Source: Ruminococcus sp. (lineage in GTDB: Bacteria > Bacillota > Clostridia > Oscillospirales > Ruminococcaceae). Taken from it: DNA of 47,541 nt. The notes under the pieces are model-generated. The model was not told the origin of the DNA and did no database searches. It was given only the letters and a program-made list of their open reading frames with translations. The position numbers and the translations under genes are program-made. Positions 1 to 6,175 of this stretch are shown one piece after another (position 1 is the stretch's first letter; every line of letters begins with the position of its first letter). The stretch is from the NCBI GenBank assembly GCA_021205185.1, contig JAJPYB010000012.1, forward strand, positions 1 to 47,541. Reading direction: 5' to 3'.

Positions 1-101
1 AGCTTTTCTTTATCGCCTTTAGGGAGTAGTAAACTTACTCTGTCATAGTTGTTCTTTGTATACTCGTTACGGTACTCAACCGATTTGTCGTTCCAAGACA
101 T
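1..101 (-). CDS. Ribbon-helix-helix-like small DNA-binding protein, 3' part cut by window edge
   Basis: The gene reads leftward off the window, so only the first 33 residues are visible. They begin MSWNDKSVEYRNEYTKNNYD and continue with RVSLLLPKGDKEK. A short acidic/basic N-terminus followed by 'D-R-V-S-L-L-L-P-K-G' is typical of Arc/CopG-type ribbon-helix-helix proteins common on mobile elements of Clostridia, where the V-S-L-L-L strand would enter the DNA major groove. An AGAGGTGAT ribosome binding site precedes the ATG. The promoter carries TTACTCA motifs that recur in the divergent promoter, which suggests autoregulation and control of the small gene at 299-412. The family call is from resemblance only; the helical part lies outside the window. 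Confidence 0.55.
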   Translation of the reverse strand, partial: MSWNDKSVEYRNEYTKNNYDRVSLLLPKGDKEK

Positions 102-114
102 TATCAATCACCTC

Positions 115-152
115 TTACTCAGTATTATACAGCAATTTTTGTTATTACTCAA
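115..152 (-). promoter_or_regulatory. Promoter and candidate operators of the RHH-like gene
   Basis: On the minus strand TTGAGT (147-152) and TATAAT (124-129) are separated by exactly 17 bp. TTACTCA occurs at 145-151, overlapping the -35, and at 115-121, just downstream of the -10. The two copies are 30 bp apart (about three helical turns) in the same orientation. This is the arrangement expected for an autorepressor site; that the RHH-like protein binds here is inferred. Confidence 0.6.
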
Positions 153-210
153 TATACAAATTGCACAAAAATCCTTGCCAAAATTTGTGCAATTTTTTTG
201 TCAAAAGCAC

Positions 211-239
211 TTGACATCTTACTCAATAAGTGATATACT
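211..239 (+). promoter_or_regulatory. Promoter of the 37-codon gene, with TTACTCA in the spacer
   Basis: TTGACA (211-216), a 17-bp spacer and TATACT (234-239) form a strong sigma-A promoter. A third TTACTCA copy (219-225) lies inside the spacer. The motif shared with the divergent promoter suggests one regulator controls both. The leader that follows contains a small GTCAAG/CTTGAC hairpin near 249-265. Confidence 0.7.
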
Positions 240-298
240 ATAGATACAGTCAAGGAAGGCTTGACGAGTATCGGGGCAAGACGAGAAAGGAGAATAAA

Positions 299-412
299 AT
301 GGACGATATGAACGATACTATGCGGATGATGATTAAGGCAATCATTCAAATCATCAAAGATAGCAAGGATAAGGAAGAAGCCCTTAAAAAAATTGAAGCC
401 TTACTAAAGTAA
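299..412 (+). CDS. Small amphipathic-helix protein, 37 aa, unknown function
   Basis: The start chosen is the ATG at 299 because GAAAGGAG lies 7 bases upstream and the promoter is at 211-239; an upstream in-frame ATG at 230 overlaps the -10 box and cannot be used. The product begins MDDMNDTMRMMIKAIIQIIK and ends DSKDKEEALKKIEALLK. It is predicted to be almost entirely helical, with a hydrophobic, Met/Ile-rich first half and a charged second half, but it is not a clear transmembrane segment. I do not recognise a family. A strong minus-strand promoter and terminator bracket its 3' end, so an antisense RNA probably overlaps the last codons and the 3' UTR. A toxin, a regulator peptide or a mobile-element accessory protein are all possible. 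Confidence 0.6.
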   Translation: MDDMNDTMRMMIKAIIQIIKDSKDKEEALKKIEALLK

Positions 413-462
413 GACTTCAGCAAAAGAACTTTAAGATTGGCGGACTTGCCGCCGCCTTTCTT
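386..462 (-). ncRNA. Predicted structured antisense RNA, about 77 nt
   Basis: A minus-strand promoter (469-497) should start RNA near 462. The RNA would fold into a first hairpin (TTAAGA plus GGCGG pairing with CCGCC and TCTTAA, about 429-463) and end in a second one at 395-418. There GAAGTCTTAC pairs with GTAAGGCTTC, including one G-U pair, around a TTTA loop and is followed by AATTTTTTT (386-394). On the plus strand the second stem has a C-A mismatch and no T tract, so it is built to terminate the minus-strand RNA. The RNA is complementary to the last ~27 nt of the 37-codon gene and to ~50 nt of its 3' UTR, as in 3'-overlapping antisense antitoxins. Function is inferred. Confidence 0.6.
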
Positions 463-468
463 AACGTT

Positions 469-497
469 ATTATACCATCCCGCGGTTGAAAAGTCAA
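469..497 (-). promoter_or_regulatory. Strong promoter for the antisense RNA
   Basis: On the minus strand TTGACT (492-497), a 17-bp spacer and TATAAT (469-474) are seen, with an extended -10 (TGG directly before TATAAT). No minus-strand gene of useful length follows before the terminator at 386-418, so the product should be a short RNA. Confidence 0.75.
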
Positions 498-555
498 CAG
501 TAAATTTTTACGGCAAGAAAAACGAACGGGCATACTATGTCCATTTGTAAAGCTG

Positions 556-606
556 AAAAGTCCCAAATTGAACGCAGTATTTTGCGGGTAATTTTTGGGA
601 CTTTTT
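556..606 (+). terminator. Long bipartite hairpin terminator
   Basis: AAAAGTCCCAAATT (556-569) pairs with AATTTTTGGGACTTTTT (590-606). An inner CGCA/TGCG stem lies in between, and TTTTTCTT follows on the plus strand. It would end plus-strand transcripts from the 299-412 gene. Confidence 0.6.
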
Positions 607-616
607 CTTATTGCAA

Positions 617-638
617 TTTGTTACTAATTTGTTACTAA
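617..638 (+). repeat. Tandem direct repeat TTTGTTACTAA x2 (third copy at 765-774)
   Basis: Two perfect 11-bp copies lie head to tail at 617-627 and 628-638. TTGTTACTAA recurs at 765-774, just before the glycosidase terminator. Short direct repeats like these are typical of arm-type binding sites of tyrosine integrases near an element end. No integrase is visible here, so this role is a guess. Confidence 0.5.
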
Positions 639-647
639 CTGACCTCA

Positions 648-706
648 TTTTAGCACTACTCACACAGCATAAAATATTGAATTTTCGGGGTTTTCAAGTG
701 CTAAAA
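648..706. repeat. Inverted repeat TTTTAGCACT / AGTGCTAAAA
   Basis: Perfect 10-bp arms lie at 648-657 and 697-706 with 39 bp between them. The repeat sits between the tandem GTTACTAA copies and the third copy, in a gene-free stretch. It could belong to a recombination site; nothing else is recognised between about 607 and 775. Confidence 0.4.
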
Positions 707-775
707 ACCGTAAATATTTATGCGTAAATACTTTTAGTATATGCGTTTTCTTTGAAGTGTGTGCTTGTTACTAAA

Positions 776-803
776 CCACCCCACCGCATAAGCAGTGGGG
801 TGG
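776..803 (-). terminator. Terminator of the GH26-like gene
   Basis: CCACCCCAC (776-784) pairs with GTGGGGTGG (795-803) around a 10-nt loop. It lies 9 bp beyond the stop codon of the leftward glycosidase gene and is followed by TTTAG on that strand. Confidence 0.6.
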
Positions 804-811
804 AGCTTTAA

Positions 812-2257
812 TTATTCTACAATTGGTTCAAATCTTACTCTGATGTAAGGGAGCTTTTCAATAGTTGAATATGTGTTTAAAAGACCGTCAGGAGCTGAAA
901 GGTCGTTTACTCCGCTTGCAGGTGGAGCAAAGATTTTAAGAGTTAAATCAGCCTCTGCTTCAAGCGGCTTTTCGTAAAACGCCGACATAAGGTCAATAGT
1001 TTTAGCACTCGGAGCTTTGTAGAACCACTTGCCGTTAATTTCCATCATAAGGTTAGAGTCGTCGTCAAAAACAACCTCGCAGAAGGTAGGATTCTTATCA
1101 AAATGAATCGGTACGCAAATACCCTCTGCGTCCTCGCTTCCGCCCCAGCGTAGCGTAACAGGAAGTGAGATCTCATCTCCCATAGTCATCTTAGGCGAGA
1201 AGTATTCGTCGTGGATAATATCCTTGTATGTGCTCATCACAGGCTGTTCGATTCCAACATCATGATTGTTCGGGTCCTCAATTTCAAGTCCCAGTCTTCC
1301 TCTGTCTCTGAATTGATAGAAGGTAAAGCCTGTGTACCATGTAGCCTGCTCACGCTTAACTCTGTCGCAGAACTCCTTAACCATCTGAGCCTGATCGTAA
1401 GGACCGGTTACGTCGCCGTCAGCGTTAAACTCGCTCATTACCATTGGCTTTGAAACGCCGCCGTTGATTTCCTTGAAGCGTTCGTAAGCTGCCTTTGTGT
1501 AATCGAAAACGTCGTCAACCTTTTCTCTCTTGAAGGTGTGACCTCCCTTTTCAGCAACATCATAAGGCCAGCCCCAGTGAAGCGCCATATACTTGTCAAT
1601 GCTCCAAATATCCGTATCCTTTACAGCCTGAGAAAATTCCTCTTCCTTTTCAATTTTGCCGCTCGCCTTGTCCTCAACTCCGCCAATGCAAAGAATTGTC
1701 TGAACGTTAGGTGCATACTCCTTTAAAATCTTGTTGAAGCGGCAATAGAACTCGCCGATTTCAGCATAGCTGGCTCTCTTAGTGAATGAGAACCAGTCGC
1801 CGGTTGCCTCGTGATTGATTCTAAGCATCATTCTTCCGTAAGGCTTTAGGTCGTTAGCAATAGCAATCAGCTGCTCGTCTGAAACGTGCGGGTCAACTGT
1901 GAGCGTCAGAATAACGTCCTGTCCGTGACGGCGAACGTCCTTCATAAATGTGAAAGGCTCTCCGTCGGTATTTCCTTCAAGACCGCCCTTGTAGGTGAAA
2001 TAGTCGTCGTAAGGGTAATCCCATTGAAAGGAAACGTTAGCGTCCTTCATAACCTCAGAAATTCTTCCCGGCCACTCCTTGTCGAGCGGATAGTAGCAGT
2101 ACATCAGGCTGATAGCTCTGTGAGGTCTGCCCATTTTGTGGAGAATATAATCCTGATTTACATATTCTCCTCTTTCTGAGCCGTCGCCTAAATCAACGGC
2201 ACACATTGCTTTTCCCATATGAATCGCATAAGCCTTAAAGCTCTCGTTGTTTTCCAT
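812..2257 (-). CDS. GH26-like (clan GH-A) glycoside hydrolase, cytoplasmic
   Basis: The product has 481 aa with a (beta/alpha)8-barrel pattern. The segment RINHEATGDWFSF around Glu150 resembles the acid/base motif of GH26 enzymes, and PMVMSEFNADGD around Glu276 sits where the nucleophile is expected. After the barrel, residues ~365-481 form a beta-rich accessory domain. There is no signal peptide, so it probably acts inside the cell on imported oligosaccharides. The start is supported by AGGAGG spaced 9 bases before the ATG. It is followed by its own terminator and preceded, 50 bp away, by a lipoprotein gene on the same strand, so the two may be co-transcribed. The clan assignment is fairly secure; the GH26 label and the substrate (for example beta-mannan) are uncertain. 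Confidence 0.6.
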   Translation of the reverse strand: MENNESFKAYAIHMGKAMCAVDLGDGSERGEYVNQDYILHKMGRPHRAISLMYCYYPLDKEWPGRISEVMKDANVSFQWDYPYDDYFTYKGGLEGNTDGEPFTFMKDVRRHGQDVILTLTVDPHVSDEQLIAIANDLKPYGRMMLRINHEATGDWFSFTKRASYAEIGEFYCRFNKILKEYAPNVQTILCIGGVEDKASGKIEKEEEFSQAVKDTDIWSIDKYMALHWGWPYDVAEKGGHTFKREKVDDVFDYTKAAYERFKEINGGVSKPMVMSEFNADGDVTGPYDQAQMVKEFCDRVKREQATWYTGFTFYQFRDRGRLGLEIEDPNNHDVGIEQPVMSTYKDIIHDEYFSPKMTMGDEISLPVTLRWGGSEDAEGICVPIHFDKNPTFCEVVFDDDSNLMMEINGKWFYKAPSAKTIDLMSAFYEKPLEAEADLTLKIFAPPASGVNDLSAPDGLLNTYSTIEKLPYIRVRFEPIVE

Positions 2258-2307
2258 ACAGTAATACCTCCTATATTTTTAAATTTTTTCAATAATTGAC
2301 TTTGATT

Positions 2308-3351
2308 TTATGCATAAATAACTGTGTTTATGTTGTCAAAAATCACAGCAAGATTCTGAAATACCTTTGCACTCTCGTCTGTTTCAGGATACTGATCGGT
2401 AAAGATTGTCAAAACAAACGGCGAGTCAGCATATACTATCGCACAAGCGTGAAATTGAGAGCCTGAATTAAACTGCGAGCCGTATTTTTCAGCTACCGTA
2501 TACTTGGATTCCAAAGCATATCTTATTTGCATATTGACGTCAACGTCGTCAGCCGTCATATATTCCAGCATCAGATCGCCATATTCTCCGTCCTCTATGT
2601 AATAGTAAATATCCTCGAAGTTTTTAAGCATATCCAAAGAGGTGCAATAGGTGAATATCCACGAGCTGCCAAGCGTAATCGAGGTTCCAAGCTCCGTCTG
2701 ATTAGCGTTGAACTGACTGTATCCGTAGTAATTGTGAAGATTATAATACGCTGAGTTGTCGCTGTATGAAAGGGTTCTGCGAATAAGCTCTTTAGCTGTA
2801 AGCTGCGTTCCGTATTCAAGTGAAGCTACATAGCCTGTATCGCCCGACCATGTAAGCGTTTTGGAAATCATTTCATCGAGGTCGATATTTTGTTCAAGAA
2901 TCGACTTTACAAAAGGCGCCTTTATAGTTGAACAGGTCAGAAAGCTTGCGCTTTCGTTGTAATTTATCGCAGCGCCTGTTTCTATATTCTTAAAGCTGAA
3001 TGCAAGCTTGAAATCAGCTTCGTTTACTACCTCCTGAAGCTCGTCAAGAAAATTCTCAAAATCAGATGGGGAGGTTACCATATCAAAATCAGAAAGCGAG
3101 AACGAGTAATCAAAGCTGTTTGTATCTACAGATGCAGGATTGTACTCCTGAGTTACAGCCGTAGTTGTAGTAGTTGTTGTAGTAGTTGTAGTAGTGGTTG
3201 TGGTAGAAGTCGTAGTAGTTTCTTCCTGTTCGGTTACTGATGAGGAAGAATCAACTGTTGAGCTTTTTTCAACGGTATCAGTACAGCCTGCAAATACTGC
3301 TATAAAGCATACAGCCATTATAACGGAAGTTAAGCGTTTGCATATAGTCAT
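2308..3351 (-). CDS. Lipoprotein serine hydrolase of the class A beta-lactamase fold
   Basis: The product has 347 aa. A signal peptide ends in the lipobox FAGC with Cys23, so the protein should be a membrane-anchored lipoprotein. A Ser/Thr-rich linker with an almost pure Thr run (about residues 45-64) leads to the catalytic domain from ~90. The S-T-I-K tetrad (Ser141, Lys144) and S-D-N (197-199) match the SxxK and SDN motifs of class A beta-lactamases and related DD-peptidases. Near the C-terminus KYG followed by HACAIVYADSPFVLTIFTD takes the place of KTG. It more likely acts on cell-wall peptides or as a penicillin-interacting housekeeping hydrolase than as a true beta-lactamase, because no Glu166-type loop is obvious. 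TGAGGTAA precedes the start. Confidence 0.75.
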   Translation of the reverse strand: MTICKRLTSVIMAVCFIAVFAGCTDTVEKSSTVDSSSSVTEQEETTTTSTTTTTTTTTTTTTTTAVTQEYNPASVDTNSFDYSFSLSDFDMVTSPSDFENFLDELQEVVNEADFKLAFSFKNIETGAAINYNESASFLTCSTIKAPFVKSILEQNIDLDEMISKTLTWSGDTGYVASLEYGTQLTAKELIRRTLSYSDNSAYYNLHNYYGYSQFNANQTELGTSITLGSSWIFTYCTSLDMLKNFEDIYYYIEDGEYGDLMLEYMTADDVDVNMQIRYALESKYTVAEKYGSQFNSGSQFHACAIVYADSPFVLTIFTDQYPETDESAKVFQNLAVIFDNINTVIYA

Positions 3352-3432
3352 TGTGTTTACCTCACATCGTTTTACTATACCCCTTATTTAATCCCCGAAA
3401 GCTTCTTACAACAAGCACCAAACTATCTATAT

Positions 3433-3461
3433 ATTTTAACAGTTTTGGCCTATTATGTCAA
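3433..3461 (-). promoter_or_regulatory. Promoter for the serine hydrolase/glycosidase pair
   Basis: On the minus strand TTGACA (3456-3461), a 17-bp spacer and TAAAAT (3433-3438) precede the lipoprotein start at 3351. No better promoter is seen before the glycosidase, which supports a two-gene unit. Confidence 0.65.
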
Positions 3462-3542
3462 GGTTTACAGTCGCTTGATTGGTGAGAAGTTGATGATATT
3501 TGTGTGATAATCTAATTTTGTGCACAAAGGCAAAAAGCAGCG

Positions 3543-3571
3543 TTGATTTTTTTGCCGCTATGATGTATAAT
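3543..3571 (+). promoter_or_regulatory. Promoter for the cyclophilin operon
   Basis: TTGATT (3543-3548), a 17-bp spacer and TATAAT (3566-3571) lie about 45 bp before the cyclophilin start. The three following genes are closely spaced or overlapping and probably share this promoter. Confidence 0.65.
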
Positions 3572-3616
3572 TATAGTGCTTGAAAAAATGTATTTGACAA
3601 TAAGGAGATTTTCACA

Positions 3617-4090
3617 ATGGTAGTAATTGAAATGGAAAACGGACATAAAATCACTCTTGAGCTTTATCCGGAGGCTGCGCCTATTACGGTAAAGAACTTT
3701 GAAAGACTTGTATCTGAAGGCTTTTATGACGGACTTATTTTTCACAGAGTAATTCCTGGCTTTATGATTCAAGGCGGCGACCCGGAAGGCACAGGAATGG
3801 GTGGAGCCAAGGAAAAGATAAAGGGCGAGTTTTTATCAAACGGCGTTAAAAACGACCTCAAGCATACAAGGGGAGTTATTTCAATGGCGAGAAGTATGAT
3901 GCCAAACTCCGCCTCATCGCAGTTCTTTATTATGCACAAGGATGCGCCGCATCTGGACGGAAGCTATGCGGCATTTGGAAAGGTAATTGACGGCATTGAG
4001 GTAGTCGACGAGATAGCGGCTGTAAAGTGTGATTATAATGATAAGCCGCTAACCCCACAGGTAATGAAGAGAGTATACATCAAGGACTAA
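3617..4090 (+). CDS. ppiB: Peptidyl-prolyl cis-trans isomerase, cyclophilin type
   Basis: The product has 157 aa and is a compact single-domain cyclophilin that catalyses cis-trans isomerisation of Xaa-Pro bonds during folding. Hallmarks are FHRVIPGFMIQGGDPEGTG with the catalytic Arg, SQFFI, and the LDGSYAAFGKVIDG segment. There is no signal peptide, so it is cytoplasmic. AAGGAG lies 9 bases before the ATG. The next gene starts 5 bp after the stop, so the two are co-transcribed. Length and motifs are normal for the bacterial PpiB group. Confidence 0.93.
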   Translation: MVVIEMENGHKITLELYPEAAPITVKNFERLVSEGFYDGLIFHRVIPGFMIQGGDPEGTGMGGAKEKIKGEFLSNGVKNDLKHTRGVISMARSMMPNSASSQFFIMHKDAPHLDGSYAAFGKVIDGIEVVDEIAAVKCDYNDKPLTPQVMKRVYIKD

Positions 4091-4095
4091 GGCTT

Positions 4096-5241
4096 ATGAT
4101 TTTAAAAAATGCGACAATTCACACGATGAATGATAACGGCGATGTGATTGAAAACGGCTTTGTTGAAACTGACGGAAGAATTATTAAAAGCGTTGGCGCA
4201 GACAACCCGCAAGAGGGGATTGACTTAAACGGCGCTGATATTTATCCGGGCTTTATCGACGCTCATTCTCACTTGGGACTTTTTACAAGCGGCGTTGGAA
4301 TTGAAGGGGAGGACTTTAACGAGGATTCAGACCCCGTAACTCCTCAGCTTGACACCAAGGACGCTATTTATCCGTTTGATTCTTCCTTTGCTGACGCTAT
4401 TTCAGCAGGCGTTACTACATCCGTTGTTTCGCCAGGAAGCACAAATACGATAGCCGGTAAAATCTCAGCCATTAAAACTCAAGGTAAGCGTATCGACGAT
4501 ATGCTGATTCGCACAGTCGGTATGAAGTTTTCGCTCGGTGAAAATCCAAAGATGACCTACATCGATAAGGATTCGTCGCCCGTTACAAGAATGGCGATAG
4601 CGTCCCTTATCAGAGAAGCCTTAAGCAAGGCAAAAAGATATATGGAGCAAAAGCAAAAGGCTGACAGCATTGACGACGAGCCTGAATTTGACACAAAATG
4701 CGAAGCTCTTATTCCGCTTTTAAAAAGGGAAGTCAAGGCGCATTTTCATTGCCACAGAGCCGACGATATTTTTACTGCTATCAGAATCTCAAAAGAATTT
4801 AACCTCGACTGCGTTTTGATTCATTGTACTGAGGGACATCTTATTGCCGACGAGCTTAAAGACGAAAATGTAAGCTGCGTTTTAGGACCTTTGCTTTGCG
4901 ACAGGTCAAAGCCTGAGCTTGCAAATTTAAACGACAAGAACCCTTCGATCCTTTGCTCGAAGGGAATTGATATTGCAATCTGTACCGACCATAGCGAGGT
5001 GCCTGTTCAGTATCTTCCTTTAAGCGTTGGCGTTGCAATTAAAAACGGACTGAGCTTTTCGGACGGACTTAAAAGCATAACCTGTAATGCGGCGAAAGCG
5101 GCGGGAATTTATGACAGAGTTGGAAGCATAGAAGCAGGCAAGGACGCAGATTTTGCAATTTTCGATTCTAATCCATTTGAGGTTATGTCGTCGCCTGTTA
5201 TGGTAGTATCAGACGGGAGAATAGTATATGAGAGAAATTGA
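4096..5241 (+). CDS. Imidazolonepropionase-like amidohydrolase
   Basis: The product has 381 aa and belongs to the amidohydrolase superfamily. A small N-terminal beta domain leads into PGFIDAHSHLG, whose His57 and His59 are the first two metal ligands. Further metal-ligand candidates are HFHCHRADD, the His in LIHCTEGHL, and the Asp in CTDHSE near the C-terminal end of the barrel, followed by the usual 'GxIEAGKDADFAIFD' closing segment. It is closest in style to imidazolonepropionase-like or aryldialkylphosphatase-like hydrolases of unknown substrate; no other histidine-degradation gene is nearby. The ATG follows the cyclophilin stop by 5 bp, and the stop overlaps the start of the fumarase subunit gene by 14 nt, so translation is probably coupled. 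Confidence 0.8.
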   Translation: MILKNATIHTMNDNGDVIENGFVETDGRIIKSVGADNPQEGIDLNGADIYPGFIDAHSHLGLFTSGVGIEGEDFNEDSDPVTPQLDTKDAIYPFDSSFADAISAGVTTSVVSPGSTNTIAGKISAIKTQGKRIDDMLIRTVGMKFSLGENPKMTYIDKDSSPVTRMAIASLIREALSKAKRYMEQKQKADSIDDEPEFDTKCEALIPLLKREVKAHFHCHRADDIFTAIRISKEFNLDCVLIHCTEGHLIADELKDENVSCVLGPLLCDRSKPELANLNDKNPSILCSKGIDIAICTDHSEVPVQYLPLSVGVAIKNGLSFSDGLKSITCNAAKAAGIYDRVGSIEAGKDADFAIFDSNPFEVMSSPVMVVSDGRIVYERN

Positions 5242-6070
5242 CGTTAGCAAAATTACAGAGGTAGTTTCAAGGCTTTGCATTGAAGCTAATTTGCACCTGC
5301 CGAGCGAGCTTGAACAGCTTATAAAAAGCTCTAAGGAAACAGAGCAGTCAAAGGTAGGTAAGAACGTATTCTGCGACCTGCTTGATAATATTGACGTTGC
5401 CGACAAGCTTAATATTCCAATCTGTCAGGACACAGGAATGGCGGTGATTTTTGCCGAGGTAGGGCAGGACGTACATATTGTTGGAGGAAGCTTTGAGGAG
5501 GCTGTAAATAAAGGCGTCAGCGAAGGCTATACGAAGGGGCTTTTAAGAAAGTCAATCGTTTCAGACCCTCTTGAGCGAGTTAATACAAACGACAACACTC
5601 CTGCTGTTATTCATACAAAACTCACAAGCGGCGACAAAATAAAGCTTACTGTTGCTCCAAAGGGCTTTGGAAGCGAAAATATGTCCGCTTTAAAAATGAT
5701 GACGCCGTCAGCGACCGACGACGATATTGTAAGGTATGTAACTCAGGTTGTATCAGATGCCGGAAGCAATCCTTGTCCGCCAATAGTAGTAGGCGTTGGA
5801 ATCGGCGGAGATTTTGAATATTGCGCTTACCTTGCTAAAAAGGCTCTTTGCAGAGATGTTTCTGTTCGTAATCCGAAAGAACGCTACTTGCTTCTTGAAG
5901 CTCGGATGCTTGAAAGCATAAATAAGCTTGGAATCGGACCGCAAGGCTTTGGCGGAACTGTTACCGCTCTTGCTGTAAACATCGAGCAGAGCGCAACACA
6001 TATTGCAGGGCTGCCAATCGCCGTAAATATAGGCTGCCATGTAACAAGGCACGCAAGCGAGATAATTTAA
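5228..6070 (+). CDS. Class I fumarate hydratase / L-tartrate dehydratase alpha subunit, orphan
   Basis: The product has 280 aa, the usual length of the separate alpha (N-terminal, Fe-S) subunit of two-subunit class I fumarases and tartrate dehydratases. The three [4Fe-4S] cysteines are recognisable in ICQDTGM, SNPCPPIVVGVGIGG and IGCHVTRHA. In this family the alpha chain binds the cluster and needs a ~180-residue beta chain to convert fumarate to malate (or dehydrate tartrate). That beta gene normally follows directly but here is replaced by a terminator and a convergent gene. The start overlaps the amidohydrolase by 14 nt. Either the beta subunit is encoded elsewhere or the enzyme works on another substrate. 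Confidence 0.85.
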   Translation: MREIDVSKITEVVSRLCIEANLHLPSELEQLIKSSKETEQSKVGKNVFCDLLDNIDVADKLNIPICQDTGMAVIFAEVGQDVHIVGGSFEEAVNKGVSEGYTKGLLRKSIVSDPLERVNTNDNTPAVIHTKLTSGDKIKLTVAPKGFGSENMSALKMMTPSATDDDIVRYVTQVVSDAGSNPCPPIVVGVGIGGDFEYCAYLAKKALCRDVSVRNPKERYLLLEARMLESINKLGIGPQGFGGTVTALAVNIEQSATHIAGLPIAVNIGCHVTRHASEII

Positions 6071-6099
6071 TAATTTAATACTCAGGTTTTATCAAAAGT

Positions 6100-6136
6100 A
6101 ATTGCCCCAAGGTCATAAAGACTTTGGGGCAATTTG
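6100..6136. terminator. Bidirectional terminator between convergent genes
   Basis: AATTGCCCCAA (6100-6110) pairs perfectly with TTGGGGCAATT (6124-6134). It separates the fumarase subunit gene from the leftward surface-fibre operon and can serve both. Confidence 0.7.
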
Positions 6137-6175
6137 CTGAGTGAGTGTATATAAAAGGTGAATTACAAGTTTATT

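Noticed and set aside
3160-3235. Short triplet-like repeats taken for a CRISPR or tandem repeat locus
   Set aside because: They are Thr codons inside a lipoprotein linker. No CRISPR array or cas gene is present in the window.
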